Assembly: GCF_013042245.1 (NCBI RefSeq)
Contig: NZ_JABDQL010000075.1
Coordinates: 1 to 45,237, forward strand
Source of the DNA: Winogradskyella sp.
Lineage (GTDB): Bacteria > Bacteroidota > Bacteroidia > Flavobacteriales > Flavobacteriaceae
Direction: 5' to 3'
DNA length: 45,237 nucleotides
The stretch's first letter is position 1. Each line of letters opens with the position of its first letter. The position numbers were made by a program, and so were the translations under genes. Under the pieces are notes generated by a model, which saw only the letters and a program-made list of their open reading frames with translations, did no database searches and was not told where the DNA came from. Positions 42,556 to 45,237 of this stretch are shown here, one piece after another.

Positions 42556-44616
42556 TTAATCAGTAATTCCCTCAAGGTCCAAAAGAAAGGCAAACTCCTC
42601 AGCGTCTTCTTTTAAAGACTCAAAACGTCCTGAAGCACCACCATGTCCAGCATCCATATTTATTTTTAGAAATAGCTTGTTAGAATCTGTTTTTAATTCC
42701 CGTAATTTCGCAACCCATTTAGCTGGTTCCCAATACTGTACTTGAGAGTCATGGAGTCCAGCTGTCACCAACATATTAGGATAATTCTTAGCTGAAATAT
42801 TATCATAAGGCGAATAACTTTTCATGTAATTATAATACAACTTATCATTAGGGTTTCCCCATTCGTCATACTCGCCTGTCGTTAAAGGTATCGATGTGTC
42901 TAACATGGTTGTTATAACATCTACAAATGGTACCGCTGCAATAATACCATTATATAATTCTGGTGCCTCATTAATAATTGCACCCATTAGTAAACCACCT
43001 GCACTTCCACCCATAGCGTATAAATGCTCAGATGACGTGTAACGCTTTTTTATCAAATGGATAGAACATGAAATAAAATCTGAAAACGTATTCTTTTTAT
43101 TCAAAAGTTTTCCGTCTTCGTACCAATGACGTCCCAAATATTCTCCACCTCGAACATGAGCAATAACATATATAAATCCTCTATCTAATAAACTTAAGCG
43201 AATGGTAGAGAAATAAGGGTCTACAGTTGAACCATAAGAACCATAAGCATATTGTAACACTGGATTGTTTCCGTCTTTTTTAATGTCTTTTCTGTAAACC
43301 ACTGACATCGGAATTTTCGTGCCATCTTCTGCGGTTGCCCAAATACGTTCTTCTGTATAGTTATTCTTATCAAAGTTTCCACCTAGTACCTCTTGCTCTT
43401 TTAAAACTGTTTTTTCTTTTGAGCGCATATTAAATTCTATAACAGATGATGGTGTTGTCATAGAATTATACCCATAACGAAGAATTTCAGTATCAAAATC
43501 TATGTTTGTACCTGTGTAGCAGGTATATGTTTCAGATTCAAACGGTAAATAATAATCTTCCGTTTTGTCCCAACGCATAACCCGAATTTGATTCAGTCCA
43601 TTAGTACGTTCGCTCAACACCAAATAATTTTTAAAAATGTCTATACTTTCTAATAAAGTTTCCTTCCTGTGTGGAATCAATTCTTCCCAATTATTAATAT
43701 TGGTAGCATCTTCAGACGTTTTCATCAATTTAAAGTTCGTCGACTTATCATTATTAGTTAGTATATAAAAGTGCGAATCATAATGTGCTATACTATACTC
43801 TAATCCACGGACTCGCGGACTGAATATTTTGAATTTTTCATCTGGTGTATCGGCGTTCAAAACATGATATTCATTAGTCAACGTACTATAACATGCAATG
43901 ATAATCCACTTTCTAGATTTTGATTTATAAACCGCAACGCCAAAGGTATCATCACCTTCTTGAAATACCAATTTGTCTTCAATTTCTCCTAATTTATGTT
44001 TGTAAATCTGAAAAGCCCTCAGCGTCTTTTTATCTTTCTTGGTGTAAAACAGTGTCTTATTATCATTTGCCCAACTCGACGAACCTGTCGTTTGTACAAT
44101 TTTATCAGTTTCTGTTTTATCAGTATCCAAATCCTTGATATAGATGGTATAGTTTCGTCTTCCGGTTAAATCCAATCCGAAAGAAACCTTTTTATTATCA
44201 GGACTTATTGATATACCAACTAACTTAAAATAGCTCTCGCCTTCAGCCATTTTATTACAATCGAAAAGTAATTCTTCTACAGCCTTTAGTGTTTCCTTCT
44301 TTCTGGTATAAATTGGGTAGTCTTTCCCCTTCTCAAAACGTGTAATGTACCAATAGCCATTGTATTTATATGGCACAGATTCGTCATCTTCTTTAATTCT
44401 GGCTTTCATTTCTTCAAATAAATCTTTCTGAAAATCTTTGGAGTGCGCCATCATCACATCCGTATAATCATTTTCAGCTCTTAGATGATTAATAACTTGT
44501 TCGTCCTCACGATTTTTCATCCAGAAATAGTGGTCTGTTCGCACATCTGCATGCGCTTCTAACAATTTTGGAATTTTTTTTGCTTTTGGTGGTTTTACAT
44601 CTGAAATATTTGCCAT
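42556..44616 (-). CDS. S9 family oligopeptidase (oligopeptidase B-like)
   Basis: This 686-residue serine peptidase has an N-terminal beta-propeller (about 70-400) that restricts access to short peptides, and a C-terminal alpha/beta-hydrolase domain. The catalytic triad is S538 (GGSAGG), D623 (HDSQ) and H658 (DAGHGGASGR). The opening KIPKLLEAHADVRTDHYFWM matches oligopeptidase B. There is no signal peptide, so it works in the cytosol. It cleaves short peptides, usually after basic residues in this family. The gene is followed by the cysteine-synthase-like gene after 72 bases. Confidence 0.93.
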   Translation of the reverse strand: MANISDVKPPKAKKIPKLLEAHADVRTDHYFWMKNREDEQVINHLRAENDYTDVMMAHSKDFQKDLFEEMKARIKEDDESVPYKYNGYWYITRFEKGKDYPIYTRKKETLKAVEELLFDCNKMAEGESYFKLVGISISPDNKKVSFGLDLTGRRNYTIYIKDLDTDKTETDKIVQTTGSSSWANDNKTLFYTKKDKKTLRAFQIYKHKLGEIEDKLVFQEGDDTFGVAVYKSKSRKWIIIACYSTLTNEYHVLNADTPDEKFKIFSPRVRGLEYSIAHYDSHFYILTNNDKSTNFKLMKTSEDATNINNWEELIPHRKETLLESIDIFKNYLVLSERTNGLNQIRVMRWDKTEDYYLPFESETYTCYTGTNIDFDTEILRYGYNSMTTPSSVIEFNMRSKEKTVLKEQEVLGGNFDKNNYTEERIWATAEDGTKIPMSVVYRKDIKKDGNNPVLQYAYGSYGSTVDPYFSTIRLSLLDRGFIYVIAHVRGGEYLGRHWYEDGKLLNKKNTFSDFISCSIHLIKKRYTSSEHLYAMGGSAGGLLMGAIINEAPELYNGIIAAVPFVDVITTMLDTSIPLTTGEYDEWGNPNDKLYYNYMKSYSPYDNISAKNYPNMLVTAGLHDSQVQYWEPAKWVAKLRELKTDSNKLFLKINMDAGHGGASGRFESLKEDAEEFAFLLDLEGITD

Positions 44617-44670
44617 GCTGAATTATGAAAATTTTAAATCAATGAATTCAAAAAAAGAAACGCAATTTAC

Positions 44671-44678
44671 TAATTTTG
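44671..44678 (+). promoter_or_regulatory. Candidate -7 element for the YbaB-type gene
   Basis: TAATTTTG fits TAnnTTTG and lies 28 bases before the ATG at 44707. A -33 TTTG is absent at the usual spacing. Confidence 0.4.
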
Positions 44679-44706
44679 AAGCGTAATAATTTTAAATACA
44701 ATAAAT

Positions 44707-45018
44707 ATGTTTGGAGACATGATGGGCATGATGAATAAATTGAAAGAAGCCCAAAAGAAAGTTGAAGAAACTAAAGAACGTTTGAATGATGTTTTATTGG
44801 ATGAAGCAAGTAATGACAATAAGCTCAAAGTAACAATAACAGCAAACAGAACTTTAAAATCTATAGATATCAACGAAGAGTTATTGACCGATAAAGAAAT
44901 GCTTGAAGATTATTTAATCTTAACATTAAACAAAGCTATTGAACGCGCAACTACAGTAAACGAAACAGAATTAGCTGCTGTTGCAAAAGAAGGTATGCCT
45001 AATATTCCGGGACTTTAA
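44707..45018 (+). CDS. YbaB/EbfC family nucleoid-associated protein
   Basis: This 103-residue protein has the family layout: an N-terminal Met-rich helix ([20 protein letters not shown]), a short beta-sheet with the [20 protein letters not shown] segment, and a C-terminal helix. YbaB/EbfC proteins form dimers that bind DNA without strong sequence specificity. The common neighbours dnaX and recR are not seen here, since the S9 peptidase gene is divergent next door. A single promoter element lies upstream. Confidence 0.92.
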   Translation: MFGDMMGMMNKLKEAQKKVEETKERLNDVLLDEASNDNKLKVTITANRTLKSIDINEELLTDKEMLEDYLILTLNKAIERATTVNETELAAVAKEGMPNIPGL

Positions 45019-45114
45019 TTTAGTAAGCAGTATTCGGTAAACAGTTGGTAGTCGAGTTTACCTAAATTTATGAGTCTATCCAGAATTTTGTGTTTTTGAA
45101 AAATAATTTTAAGA

Positions 45115-45237
45115 CACTTTCCCGCGAAGTGTGTAAGTAAAATTTACAGGATTAGCTTTTTCATAGTTTAATTCTGTTTTCAAATATAGCTAAAAATTGG
45201 TTTAAAATGATTCCCCAATTTCTAATAGGCATTTTCC
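45115..45237 (-). mobile_element. Possible decayed IS end (mutator/IS256-like)
   Basis: The last 120 bases hold no intact gene. Read on the minus strand, the words ENAY, LGNHFKPIFSYI and a terminal GACACTTTCC-type inverted repeat (GACACTTTCCCGCGAAGTGTG on the plus strand, 45115-45135) remind me of the end of a mutator-type transposase and its terminal repeat. Stop codons interrupt the reading. The similarity is weak, the element runs out of the window and other origins are possible. The stretch 45019-45114 shows nothing I can name. Confidence 0.3.

Noticed and set aside
1-45237. tRNA, rRNA or known riboswitch
   Set aside because: No tRNA cloverleaf, rRNA or riboswitch consensus was recognised by eye. 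A covariance-model search was not possible, so weak ones could be missed.

Overview
This is an AT-rich stretch of chromosome from a member of the Bacteroidota, most likely a marine Flavobacteriaceae species. The evidence is the gene content and arrangement: porX of the type IX secretion system, an lpxC-fabZ fusion, bifunctional hisB and hisIE, DUF3667, DUF4834 and YfhO proteins, promoter elements of the Bacteroidota type (TTTG / TAnnTTTG) and extragenic palindromes I recognise from flavobacterial genomes. No tRNA, rRNA or CRISPR array was seen. The only hint of a mobile element is a decayed fragment at the right edge.

Layout. (1) 1-3112 is loosely packed. It holds a small conserved protein, two paralogous four-helix membrane proteins flanking a divergent truA, a REP-like inverted repeat and a frameshifted YwqK/MORN-type pseudogene. 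(2) 3113-10288 (minus) is a complete histidine operon, hisG-D-C-B-H-A-F-IE, preceded by a His-rich leader peptide and an intrinsic terminator, i.e. a classical attenuator. (3) 10354-22684 (minus) holds housekeeping and envelope genes. In transcription order they are an HD-domain protein, lpxD, lpxC-fabZ, a 31-codon small ORF, lpxA, efp, a lipoprotein, a second LpxD-like acyltransferase, a decayed NTF2-like gene, sucD, fabG, a secreted protein, a VWA protein and a prohibitin. Several are overlapping or separated by a few bases, so this is one or more lipid A-centred operons. (4) 22721-27289 (plus) carries porX, tsaE, a small secreted ORF overlapping a membrane protein, alanine dehydrogenase and a small membrane-anchored protein. 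(5) 27286-32128 carries proline dehydrogenase, aroB, a DUF3667 protein and an Arg-rich secreted protein behind a sigma-54-like promoter. (6) 32203-37725 (minus) is a membrane and glycan cluster: DUF4834, YfhO, a family-4 glycosyltransferase and a polysaccharide flippase. (7) 37831-39939 (plus) has an outer-membrane transporter-like protein and a GNAT protein. (8) 39992-44616 (minus) has an alpha-oxoamine synthase beside a cysteine-synthase-like enzyme, plausibly a sulfonolipid (capnine) pair, then an S9 oligopeptidase. (9) A YbaB-type nucleoid protein (plus) and the decayed right edge follow.

How the genes work together. Much of the window builds the Gram-negative envelope: lipid A (lpxA/C/D with fabZ and fabG), possible sulfonolipids, glycan export and PorX control of type IX secretion. 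The rest is amino-acid metabolism (his, aroB, ald, proline dehydrogenase), translation and RNA modification (efp, truA, tsaE) and the TCA cycle (sucD). The least explained items are the small ORF tiled exactly between lpxC-fabZ and lpxA, the two pseudogenes, the His attenuator, the oxoamine-synthase/cysteine-synthase pair and several promoter-proximal palindromes.
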